From JBBIKU01 sp037445245 (lineage in GTDB: Bacteria > Chloroflexota > Anaerolineae > Anaerolineales > Anaerolineaceae): a DNA stretch of 12,988 bases. Positions 5,052 through 11,871 of this stretch are shown in pieces. Within the stretch, counting starts at the first letter, position 1. Each line of letters opens with the position of its first letter. A program made the translations under genes and the position numbers. The notes under the pieces were generated by a model. It did not search any database. It was given only the letters and a program-made list of their open reading frames with translations, and was not told where the DNA came from. The DNA lies in NCBI GenBank assembly GCA_037445245.1, contig JBBIKU010000067.1:1-12988 (forward strand), written 5' to 3'.

Positions 5052-6274
5052 AAATTCGATCCATCACCGCTTTCTTCGACCTTGCCGACCTACCACTAGA
5101 GAAAACCCTCGACCGTCTGTCGTCCTTGAGCGGGGCTGCCCGCTCAGCCTGCGAGGAAGCCGGTTTCGAAGTGCAAACCACCCGCCTCGCCTCCACTCCC
5201 TTTTCGGAATACGTCGCCGCCAACCCGCAGGTCGACCCACTCGAACTGGCAGTCCGGCTGGAAAGGCTTACCACCGAGCGCGGCTTTGCCTACCTGGCGT
5301 TGGGGGCAGCGTTGCCGCAGTTTCCTGTCAGCTATGCCATAATCCCAGATATATTAATGGCTACGCGCAATGTGTTCCTGAGCGGCGTGATGGCGACCGC
5401 CGATAGCGGCGTCGACCTGCCGGCGCTGCGCGCCTGCGCCGAGATCATCACCCGCAGTGCCGTGATCACCCCAGATGGCTTCACCAACCTGCGTTTCGCC
5501 GCCCTGGCAAACGTGCCTCCCTTCGCCCCCTTCTTCCCAGCCGCCTATGCCGCCAGCAGCCAGCCCGCCTTTGCCCTAGCAATCGAATGCGCTGACGCCG
5601 CCGTTGACGCCTTCAATACCGCCAACAGCCTAGAAACTGCCCGCCAATTGCTGCTCGCCACTCTCAACACCGCCGCAGCCACCCTCACCCGCACCGCAGA
5701 ACCGCTGGCGGCGCGCTACCAAGCGGATTTCAAGGGGCTGGATTTCTCACTGGCACCCTTCCCGGCAGACTGGTGCTCGCTGGGCGGCGCCCTCGAACGC
5801 CTGACGGGGGTGCAGCTTGGCTTGCATGGCTCGCTGGCTGCCGCCGCCGCCGTGGCGGATACCCTCGATCAAGGCAGTTGGCTGCGTGCTGGGTTCAACG
5901 GTCTGATGCTGCCGGTGCTTGAAGATTCGGTGCTGGCGCGGCGCACCGCCGCGGGCTGCCTCACCCTCAAAGATCTGCTGCTCTATGCAGCGGTGTGCGG
6001 TACCGGTTTAGACACCGTTCCGCTCCCCGGCGATGCGACCCCCCAGCAGATTGCCGCCCTGTTGCTCGACCTCGCCGCGCTGGCGGTGCGCCTTGGCAAA
6101 CCGCTCACCGCTCGCCTGATGCCGGTGCCGGGCAAAAAAGCCGGCGAGATGACCGGCTTTGAGTTTGATTTCTTCGCCAACGGACAGGTCATGCACCTGC
6201 CAGCAACGGCGATGAACGGTTTGTTTGGCGGCGATGAAACCGTGCCCCTTCATCCCCGCCGCACTTCAAAATAA
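5048..6274 (+). CDS. DUF711 / UPF0210 family protein
   Basis: This 408-aa protein of the DUF711 family is of unknown function. Family signatures are visible throughout: N-terminal KIRSITAFFDL, NLRFAALANVPP (147-158) with PFFPAAY, GLDFSLAPFP (230-239), GFNGLMLPVLED (282-293), AVCGTGLDTVPLPGD (315-329) and KPLTARLMPVPGKKAGE (351-367). The conserved Cys317 and nearby Asp/Gly residues suggest an active or binding site. From memory, the fold is related to the pyruvate-formate-lyase/ribonucleotide-reductase barrel, but no glycyl-radical motif is seen, so radical chemistry should not be assumed. No signal peptide or membrane segment. The start ATG 5048 has SD AGAGGAG and overlaps the methyltransferase stop. 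It ends 2 bp from the stop of the convergent minus-strand gene; no terminator is visible. Confidence 0.88.
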   Translation: MKIRSITAFFDLADLPLEKTLDRLSSLSGAARSACEEAGFEVQTTRLASTPFSEYVAANPQVDPLELAVRLERLTTERGFAYLALGAALPQFPVSYAIIPDILMATRNVFLSGVMATADSGVDLPALRACAEIITRSAVITPDGFTNLRFAALANVPPFAPFFPAAYAASSQPAFALAIECADAAVDAFNTANSLETARQLLLATLNTAAATLTRTAEPLAARYQADFKGLDFSLAPFPADWCSLGGALERLTGVQLGLHGSLAAAAAVADTLDQGSWLRAGFNGLMLPVLEDSVLARRTAAGCLTLKDLLLYAAVCGTGLDTVPLPGDATPQQIAALLLDLAALAVRLGKPLTARLMPVPGKKAGEMTGFEFDFFANGQVMHLPATAMNGLFGGDETVPLHPRRTSK

Positions 6275-6276
6275 AT

Positions 6277-7023
6277 TCAACGAACCTGCTTGAAGTTGAT
6301 TATGATCAGGTTTTTATCACAATCGGCGCTGGTGGAAAAATAAACCCGCTCCGATAGTGGCATCTTCTGCTGATCGAGTAGCTGGATCCACACTGTCCGG
6401 TCGGAAGCGAGCGGCTTTTCCGCCAGGGTCACCTCGTACCCTGCCGGTCCGTACTTGAGTGCCGTCCCCGTCAGGCTGGGATAGAGGGTGACCGTCTTGT
6501 TATCTAGCCGTCCACCCACCTGCACGGTGATGCCGGTGATGCCGCTGCCCTGCAAATCGAGCACCTGCCCGCCGACCCCCATCCAGTTACAGCTACGGTC
6601 GGGATAGAGCACCGAGGCATCTATCGCCGCCGGCTCGCTTTGCAATGCAAAGGTATAGCGGGCGCTCGAGGCGGGCGTAGCGGTGGGCACGGTGAGGATT
6701 CCACCGTCGATCGGCGTCGGCAAACCGGCGTTCAGATCGGGCGTGCTGGTGGGGAACAGCGTCTGGGTTGCGGTCGGTGTCCAGGTTGGTGGCAGACTCA
6801 TCGGCGTCTGGGTAGCGGTGGGCAGCACGATCTGCGCCGGCATGGTCGGCGGTGGATAGGGATTGAAGGCTGCCTGCGGGTTCATGTAAATCAGTCCGAA
6901 CCACAACGCCACAAACCCGATCACCGCCAGCAACAGGATGCTCAGGAAATTCCACACCCGCTCGCCGCGCCGTTGGGGTTGGTCGCCCCACTCATCTGGC
7001 AGAGATTCTTCGCGCTCGCTCAT
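6277..7023 (-). CDS. single-pass membrane protein with Pro/Thr linker and extracytoplasmic beta domain, function unknown
   Basis: I do not recognise this 248-aa protein as a named family. The N-terminus (1-22) is charged and cytoplasmic (SEREESLPDEWGDQPQRRGER). A single hydrophobic helix spans about 25-47. A linker at 52-118 is rich in Pro and Thr with repeated TPT/TATQT-like units. The C-terminal region (120-248) looks like an extracellular beta-sandwich, with VLDLQGSGITGITVQVGG, TVTLYPSLTG and YEVTLAEKPLASDRTVWIQLLD, and two cysteines (145 and 235) that could form a disulfide. Topology is probably N-in/C-out. The ATG overlaps the stop of the upstream isomerase gene by ATGA (7020-7023), so the two are likely co-translated. 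A role in envelope or cell-surface binding is a guess. It ends head-to-head with the DUF711 gene. Confidence 0.85.
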   Translation of the reverse strand: MSEREESLPDEWGDQPQRRGERVWNFLSILLLAVIGFVALWFGLIYMNPQAAFNPYPPPTMPAQIVLPTATQTPMSLPPTWTPTATQTLFPTSTPDLNAGLPTPIDGGILTVPTATPASSARYTFALQSEPAAIDASVLYPDRSCNWMGVGGQVLDLQGSGITGITVQVGGRLDNKTVTLYPSLTGTALKYGPAGYEVTLAEKPLASDRTVWIQLLDQQKMPLSERVYFSTSADCDKNLIIINFKQVR

Positions 7024-7952
7024 GTGTCTCCATCCTGGGCGACCATCAACTCGATTTGGCTGGCTATCCGCTGCGCCTCAAGCCAAGCCGCCACTGCATT
7101 GTGTTGCAGCACGCGCCGCGCCTCCGATGAGAGTGGTCGCGACGGACTGCGTTCCATCATTTGAACAATATGAAAACCGTACACGCTCTCGATCACCTCG
7201 CTGTATTCGCCCGGCGACAGGGAAAACGCCGCCGCTTCGATCTCCGGCAGGGTCAGGTAACCCCTGGGGAACCAACCCATCTCGCCGCCGGTGGCAGGAT
7301 AATATCTTCTCGCTGTGGTTGCAAAATCTGCGCCAGCTTCGAGTTGACCGAAAACCTGTCGCGCCAGCTCTTCATCCAGCAGCAGAATCTGGCGCGCCTG
7401 CACCTGCTCGACCGCATCCGGCACCTCGGCAATGATGCGGTTGCGCTGCCATTCCGCCGCCATCATCCGTCGTAGCGCCAGCCGGAAGCTTTGCCCGTCG
7501 TAGCCGTGCCGCACCTGCCAAGCTGAAAGGTTTTCAGCGCCGCCCATTTGCGAAGCCAGCCTTTCGATCCGCCCGTCCAACGCCCCCTCGTCGACTTGAA
7601 AACCCGCCTGCTCCGCCGCCTGCGCCAGCAATAATTGATCGATGAAATCCTGGATGACCTGCTGGCGCAGCTTTGTCTCCGTCAAATCCTTGCCGCTCTC
7701 CTCCGCAGTCGCCCGCCGCCGCTCCACCTCGGCTTCATACTCCGAGAGCAGAATCCCGCCATCATTGACCCGAATCGCCAGTGGCAGCGGGGTGATGGTT
7801 ACGGTCGGGGTAACCGAGATGGTCGCCATGGGCAGCTCTGCTTCGCCAGTCGACTCTCCCCCCCCACTCGGGCGGCAACCAGAGAGCAAGGTAAATCCAC
7901 CGATCAAAACCAGCGCAAGCACGCTTTTTCGCAGCTCAAGCTTTGAGCACAT
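7020..7952 (-). CDS. parvulin-type peptidyl-prolyl isomerase lipoprotein (PrsA/SurA-like)
   Basis: This 310-aa secreted lipoprotein is predicted to catalyse cis-trans isomerisation of prolyl bonds and assist folding outside the membrane. The N-terminus has a basic n-region (KLELRK), a hydrophobic core and the lipobox LSGC (23-26), with lipidation predicted at Cys26. A Gly/Ser/Thr/Pro-rich spacer (27-57) is followed by a SurA_N-type helical domain (about 60-180, with LRQQVIQDFIDQLLLAQAAEQAG). The rotamase domain at about 185-268 contains ARQILL, FATTARRYYPATGGEMGWFP, and SPGEYSEVIESVYGFHIVQM. The parvulin family motifs are kept, although the usual first histidine position appears replaced (ARQIL rather than ARHIL), so activity could be altered. 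The start ATG at 7952 has no SD and lies about 8 nt after a TATAAT, suggesting a leaderless mRNA. It heads a two-gene minus-strand unit. Confidence 0.9.
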   Translation of the reverse strand: MCSKLELRKSVLALVLIGGFTLLSGCRPSGGGESTGEAELPMATISVTPTVTITPLPLAIRVNDGGILLSEYEAEVERRRATAEESGKDLTETKLRQQVIQDFIDQLLLAQAAEQAGFQVDEGALDGRIERLASQMGGAENLSAWQVRHGYDGQSFRLALRRMMAAEWQRNRIIAEVPDAVEQVQARQILLLDEELARQVFGQLEAGADFATTARRYYPATGGEMGWFPRGYLTLPEIEAAAFSLSPGEYSEVIESVYGFHIVQMMERSPSRPLSSEARRVLQHNAVAAWLEAQRIASQIELMVAQDGDT

Positions 7953-7959
7953 TGACCCG

Positions 7960-7965
7960 ATTATA
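7960..7965 (-). promoter_or_regulatory. -10 element of the isomerase operon (leaderless start)
   Basis: On the minus strand TATAAT occupies 7965-7960, with only 7 bp between it and the ATG at 7952. Transcription would begin at or next to the start codon. The best -35-like sequence, TTCAAC, is about 19 bp upstream and weak. Confidence 0.55.
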
Positions 7966-8078
7966 CCCGGTCTGTCTGCTTTGCGTTGAAAAATTGTGTT
8001 CTCGCCAGCAGAAATGTACTGATCCTGCCTTTTGTGAGCGCCTTACAATTTTTTAAGATTAGAGTTCGTCGAGGGGTA

Positions 8079-8107
8079 TTGCATTGATCAAACTGATGTG
8101 CTAAAAT
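8079..8107 (+). promoter_or_regulatory. promoter for nrdR-nrdJ
   Basis: A -35-like TTGCAT (8079-8084) is 17 bp from the -10 TAAAAT (8102-8107), which has a TGc extension (8099-8101). The start site would be near 8114, placing the NrdR-box pair just downstream of +1 in a leader of about 108 nt. Copies of TTGATCA/TGATCAA flank the -10. Confidence 0.65.
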
Positions 8108-8116
8108 GATCAAGCT

Positions 8117-8162
8117 AGCAAATATACGCTTTCGTTCTACATCAACCCCCATATATGGGGGT
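8117..8162 (+). promoter_or_regulatory. candidate tandem NrdR boxes upstream of nrdR-nrdJ
   Basis: ACCCCCATATATGGGGGT (8145-8162) is a perfect 18-bp palindrome with the ATATAT core of NrdR boxes (consensus acaCwAtATaTwGtgt). A weaker dyad AGCAAATATACGCT (8117-8130) keeps AGC..ATAT..GCT. The two centres are 30 bp apart, close to three helical turns, as expected for tandem NrdR operators. The adjacent gene is nrdR itself, followed by a ribonucleotide reductase. Repression by NrdR with dATP/ATP is established for the family; the exact boxes here are inferred. Confidence 0.7.
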
Positions 8163-8221
8163 ATCCTTTTCAGAATCATTCACCTGAAAACCCTGCCGGC
8201 TCGTCATCAGGGAGGAAACGA

Positions 8222-8686
8222 ATGCAGTGTCCTTATTGCAAAGACGAACATTCCAGAGTTCTCGACACCACCCACGACAGCCGCGGCGGGGTGCGTCGCC
8301 GTCGCCAATGCGAAAATTGCAACCAGCGTTTCAGCACCTACGAACGCCCTCTGCTCGGCGCGCCGTTGATCATAAAGGAAAACGGCGTGCGCGAAGAATT
8401 CGACCGCGAAAAACTGGCGCGGGGCATCCGCATCGCCTGCGCCAAGCGCCCGGTATCAGCCGCCAACATCGAACGACTGGTCAGCGGCATTGAAGCCCGG
8501 CTGCAAACCATGGCACGGGCTGAAGTCCCGTCCCGCATCGTCGGCGACATGGTCATCGCCGGGCTGAAAGAACTCGATCACATCGCCTACATTCGTTACG
8601 CCATCGTATACCTCAAACTGGATGATCTACACGCCCTGCGCGATGAGATCGATCAATTACTCGGTAGCGAACCGCAAGGAGATTAG
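8222..8686 (+). CDS. nrdR: transcriptional repressor NrdR
   Basis: This 154-aa regulator of ribonucleotide reductase genes matches the usual family length. An N-terminal zinc ribbon has CPYC (3-6) and CENC (30-33) around RRRRQ and the following QRFSTYER, as in known NrdR proteins. An ATP-cone domain follows (about 49-139, from LIIKENGVREEFDREKLARGI to IRYAIVYLKLDD); in this family it senses ATP and dATP and controls oligomerisation and DNA binding. The start is ATG 8222 behind SD GGGAGG (8210-8215). It is the first gene of a two-gene unit, with the next start only 2 nt after its stop and the SD of nrdJ inside its 3' end. It probably represses its own promoter through the palindrome at 8145-8162. 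Confidence 0.97.
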   Translation: MQCPYCKDEHSRVLDTTHDSRGGVRRRRQCENCNQRFSTYERPLLGAPLIIKENGVREEFDREKLARGIRIACAKRPVSAANIERLVSGIEARLQTMARAEVPSRIVGDMVIAGLKELDHIAYIRYAIVYLKLDDLHALRDEIDQLLGSEPQGD

Positions 8687-8688
8687 AC

Positions 8689-11265
8689 ATGTCCTTCAAA
8701 ACCCACCTCGACCGTGACAACCTGCTGCCCACCCCGCCGCTTCCGGATGACCTTCCGACCATCGAGCTGACCGAAAACGCCCGCCAGGTGCTCATCCGGC
8801 GCTACGTCCGCCGCGGCGACGACGGCAAGCCCGCTGAAACAATCGAAGAGATGTTCTGGCGGGTGGCGTACCACGTAGCAGCGGTCGAAACTCACTGGGC
8901 GGGTGATGTGGTCGAGCGCGCCCGCCAGTTTTATCACCTTTTGACTTCCAAGCGCTTCTTTCCCAACTCGCCCACCTTCACCGGCGCCGGCACCCCGCTG
9001 GGACAACTGGCGGCATGCTTTGTGCTGCCCATCTCGGACGACATGGGACGCCAACCAACCGGTATCTTCCAAACCCTGCGTGACGCCGCCCTCATTCAGC
9101 AGACCGGCGGCGGCAACGGCTTTTCCTTCTCCCGCCTGCGCCCGCAGGGAACGTTGGTCAAATCATCCGCCGGCCGAGCCACAGGACCGGTCGGCTTTTT
9201 GCGCGTTTACGATCATGCCTTCGGCGAGGTCGCCCAGGGTGGTTCGCGCCGTGGCGCCAACATGGCAGTGCTGCGCGTCGACCATCCGGATATCGAAGAC
9301 TTCATCACCTGCAAGACCAACGAGGACGCCATCACCAACTTCAACATCTCGGTCGGCATCACCGACAAATTCATGGAGGCGGTTGAAAATGACGAGGACT
9401 GGGAATTGCGCTTCCCCGATGTGCTTTCGCCGCGCTACCGCGACTTTTTGGGCACACTGGAAGAAGCCGAGGCGGAAGGCATCCCCATCAAAACCTACCG
9501 CAAGGTGCGCGCCCGCCACCTGTTCGAAATGATCGTCTGCCAGTCGCACCACAACGGCGAGCCGGGTGTGCTCTTTTTGGATACCGCCAACCGCAGCAAC
9601 CCGGTGCCGCATCTCTACCCGCTCGAAGCCACCAATCCCTGCGGTGAACAGTGGCTTGGACCCTACGAAAATTGCTGCCTGGGTTCGATCAATCTGGCAC
9701 AGCACACCGCCCACGCCGGCAAGGTCGACTGGGAAAAACTACGACAGTCGGTGGTCACTGCCACCATCTTTCTCGACAACATCGTCGACGCCAACAAATA
9801 TGTCCCCGCCGTGCCGCAACTGAAAGAAGCCGCCCTGCGCGCCCGGCGCATCGGTCTGGGCGTGATGGGACTCGCCGACCTGATGTATCACGTCGGCGTG
9901 CGTTATGGCGCTGAAGAAGGACAGGAATTTGCCGCCCAGGTGATGGAATTTGTGCGCTACCATACCATGCAAACCAGCATTGACTTGGCGCAGGCGCGCG
10001 GTGCCTTCCCGGCTATTCGCGGCAGCATCTACGACCCCGAAAACCTGCGCTGGCAACCGTCCGAATCGATCGTCCGCTACCAAAACGACTGGCAGCGCCC
10101 ACCGCTCGACTGGCAGGCGATCCTCGAAGGCATTCGCAGTCACGGCATCCGCAACGCCGCCCAGACTACCATCGCCCCCACCGGCACCATCGCCACCGTC
10201 GCCGGCTGCGAGGGTTACGGCTGCGAGCCGGTTTTCGCCCTGGCGTACATTCGTCACGTCAACGACAACGGTAACGATTTACAACTCACCTACGCCAGCC
10301 CGCTCTTCGAGAAGGCGCTGGCGGCAGAGGGGCTGGATTCGGCCGCCCGTCAGGAGATCTTCGAACGGGTGATGCACGCCGGAAGCTGCCAGGAGGTCGA
10401 TGGCGTCCCCCCGGCAGTGCGGCGAGTCTTCGTCGTCTCGCAAGACATCAGCGCCGAAGAACACGTCCGCATGCAAGCCGCCCTGCAGGCGTTCGTCGAC
10501 AACAGCCTCTCCAAAACGATCAACTTCCCCCCCGCTGCCAGTGAGGACGATATCGCTACCGCCTACCTGCTGGCGTGGAAGCTGGGCTGCAAAGGCATCA
10601 CGGTTTATGTCACCGGATCGCGCGAAACGGTGGTGCTCGAAACCCACGCCACCGCCAGCAATAAAAAGGCGCCCGGAAAATCTGCCGCCGCTACCCTGCA
10701 GCCCTCGCTGTTAATGGACGATCCCAAGAAACCCCGCCCGCGGGCGCTGCCCGGTTACACCCACTCGGTCGAAACCCCGCTGGGCAAGGCGTTCATCACC
10801 ATCAACGAGAACGGCGAAAGCCAGCCCTTCGAGATTTTCATCAACACCTCCAAAGCCGGCTCCGACACCGCCGCCGTCTCCGAAGCCATCGGGCGGCTGA
10901 TCTCGTACATCCTGCGGCTGGTCTCGCCCATCGAGCCGGCGCAGCGCCTGCGCGAGGTGGTGCGCCAGCTTAGCGGCATTGGCGGCGGTCGCTCGCTCGG
11001 CTTCGGCGCCAAGCGCGTGCGCTCGCTGCCCGACGGCGTCGCCCAGATTTTAGACGAATACCTGCACAGCCGCAGCGAACGGCTGGCGGGCGAGCACGGA
11101 GAGGGCAGCAACGGTTCTCGAACCCTTCTGGCAACTGCCGAAGATGACCCACGCGACCAGCCCCTGCCGCGCATCGGCGACCTGTGCCCCGAATGCGGGG
11201 AGGCTGCCGTGGTCAACGAGGAGGGCTGCCGCAAGTGCTACGTCTGCGGCTACAGCGAGTGTTGA
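8689..11265 (+). CDS. nrdJ: class II (adenosylcobalamin-dependent) ribonucleoside-diphosphate reductase
   Basis: This 858-aa oxygen-independent enzyme makes deoxyribonucleotides using a cobalamin-generated thiyl radical. Active-site residues are visible: Cys110 (LAACFVLP), Asn316/Cys318/Glu320 in NPCGE, with Cys318 the predicted thiyl cysteine, and Cys329 eleven residues later in ENCCLGSINLA, the redox partner of Cys110. Further signatures are FFPNSPTFTGAGTPLGQ, QTGGGNGFSFSRLRP, GSRRGANMAVL and TTIAPTGTIATVAG. A linker (about 652-685) leads to a TSCPD-type domain (about 690-790) and a C-terminal CPEC (833-836)/CRKCYVCGYSEC cluster that binds zinc or shuttles electrons. No N-terminal ATP-cone is present, so overall-activity control by dATP may be absent. 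The SD AAGGAG lies within the end of nrdR. No cobalamin riboswitch is seen upstream. Confidence 0.97.
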   Translation: MSFKTHLDRDNLLPTPPLPDDLPTIELTENARQVLIRRYVRRGDDGKPAETIEEMFWRVAYHVAAVETHWAGDVVERARQFYHLLTSKRFFPNSPTFTGAGTPLGQLAACFVLPISDDMGRQPTGIFQTLRDAALIQQTGGGNGFSFSRLRPQGTLVKSSAGRATGPVGFLRVYDHAFGEVAQGGSRRGANMAVLRVDHPDIEDFITCKTNEDAITNFNISVGITDKFMEAVENDEDWELRFPDVLSPRYRDFLGTLEEAEAEGIPIKTYRKVRARHLFEMIVCQSHHNGEPGVLFLDTANRSNPVPHLYPLEATNPCGEQWLGPYENCCLGSINLAQHTAHAGKVDWEKLRQSVVTATIFLDNIVDANKYVPAVPQLKEAALRARRIGLGVMGLADLMYHVGVRYGAEEGQEFAAQVMEFVRYHTMQTSIDLAQARGAFPAIRGSIYDPENLRWQPSESIVRYQNDWQRPPLDWQAILEGIRSHGIRNAAQTTIAPTGTIATVAGCEGYGCEPVFALAYIRHVNDNGNDLQLTYASPLFEKALAAEGLDSAARQEIFERVMHAGSCQEVDGVPPAVRRVFVVSQDISAEEHVRMQAALQAFVDNSLSKTINFPPAASEDDIATAYLLAWKLGCKGITVYVTGSRETVVLETHATASNKKAPGKSAAATLQPSLLMDDPKKPRPRALPGYTHSVETPLGKAFITINENGESQPFEIFINTSKAGSDTAAVSEAIGRLISYILRLVSPIEPAQRLREVVRQLSGIGGGRSLGFGAKRVRSLPDGVAQILDEYLHSRSERLAGEHGEGSNGSRTLLATAEDDPRDQPLPRIGDLCPECGEAAVVNEEGCRKCYVCGYSEC

Positions 11266-11380
11266 GAGAGAGATAGCTACACAAATACAAGGTTAAGTGG
11301 TGAGATTTCATACGAAGGCAAATTATTTTGGATGCCCACCACCCAACCTGCAGCTCGTTTTGAATTTTTTAAATTTTTCC

Positions 11381-11409
11381 TAGACATTTTTACATTTATG
11401 AGGTAAAAT
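11381..11409 (+). promoter_or_regulatory. promoter for rpsT
   Basis: The -35 TAGACA (11381-11386, five of six to consensus) and -10 TAAAAT (11404-11409) are separated by 17 bp. The upstream stretch 11359-11380 is A/T-rich and could act as an UP element. The start would be near 11416, giving a leader of about 34 nt. Confidence 0.8.
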
Positions 11410-11449
11410 TGCAAGCTGTTCGAGTTCGTAATTTGCTGGAGGAGTGATT

Positions 11450-11716
11450 TTGGCTAACATTAAGTCTGCAATCAAGCGCAACAAACAAAACGAGAAGCGC
11501 CGCCTGCGCAACCGCGTCTACCGCGGCCGGGCGCGCACCTTCATCCAGAAGGCGCGCATCAGCATCACCGCCGGCGACGTCGAAACGGCGGAAGCCGCCG
11601 TCTTCACCGCCGTGGCTGCCCTCGATAAAGCCGCCGAGAAGGGCATCATCCACAAGAACAACGCCGCCCGCCGCAAGAGCCGCCTGATGAAACGTCTGGC
11701 AGCCATCAAGAAATAA
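11450..11716 (+). CDS. rpsT: 30S ribosomal protein S20, UUG start
   Basis: This 88-aa basic helical protein binds 16S rRNA in the small subunit. The sequence (M)ANIKSAIKRNKQNEKRRLRN is the typical S20 N-terminus; the C-terminal IIHKNNAARRKSRLMKRLA is the second signature. The length fits the family (about 85-90 aa). The start is TTG 11450, 5 nt after SD GGAGGAG (11438-11444). A GTG at 11444 in the same frame overlaps the SD and is not used. E. coli rpsT also begins with UUG and is autoregulated at translation, so the weak start may have the same purpose here. It is a single-gene unit with its own promoter and terminator. Confidence 0.97.
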   Translation: MANIKSAIKRNKQNEKRRLRNRVYRGRARTFIQKARISITAGDVETAEAAVFTAVAALDKAAEKGIIHKNNAARRKSRLMKRLAAIKK

Positions 11717-11754
11717 CCCTGTCGTTCCTTAACCATTTTTCCTCCTTTTTGGTC

Positions 11755-11787
11755 AATGCGGGAGTCTCGTACTCCCGCATTTCCTTT
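11755..11787 (+). terminator. terminator of rpsT
   Basis: An 11-bp perfect stem AATGCGGGAGT (11755-11765)/ACTCCCGCATT (11771-11781) with loop CTCGT is followed by TCCTTT. The U-tract is interrupted, but the stem is strong. It lies 38 nt after the rpsT stop and just before the argS -10. Confidence 0.88.
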
Positions 11788-11789
11788 AA

Positions 11790-11798
11790 TGTTATAAT
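11790..11798 (+). promoter_or_regulatory. extended -10 promoter for argS
   Basis: TGtTATAAT (11790-11798) is a consensus extended -10. The -35 region falls inside the rpsT terminator stem (around 11770-11775) and has no clear match, as is usual for extended -10 promoters. The start would be near 11805, about 67 nt before argS. No T-box or other riboswitch is visible in this leader. Confidence 0.7.
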
Positions 11799-11871
11799 CC
11801 GCACGCCGCACCGGATGATCGCCACCCAACTCGCTCCGCGGGCGAACGCAAAAAAAACAGAGGGATAGCCA

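Noticed and set aside
7953..8221. Cobalamin riboswitch or small ORF upstream of nrdR-nrdJ
   Set aside because: No B12-box-like conserved core was seen, and the leader after the predicted start is only about 108 nt. The small frames here lack a plausible SD or protein character.
11805..11871. Riboswitch or T-box in the argS leader
   Set aside because: The leader is only about 67 nt, with no T-box sequence, specifier loop or terminator/antiterminator pair.
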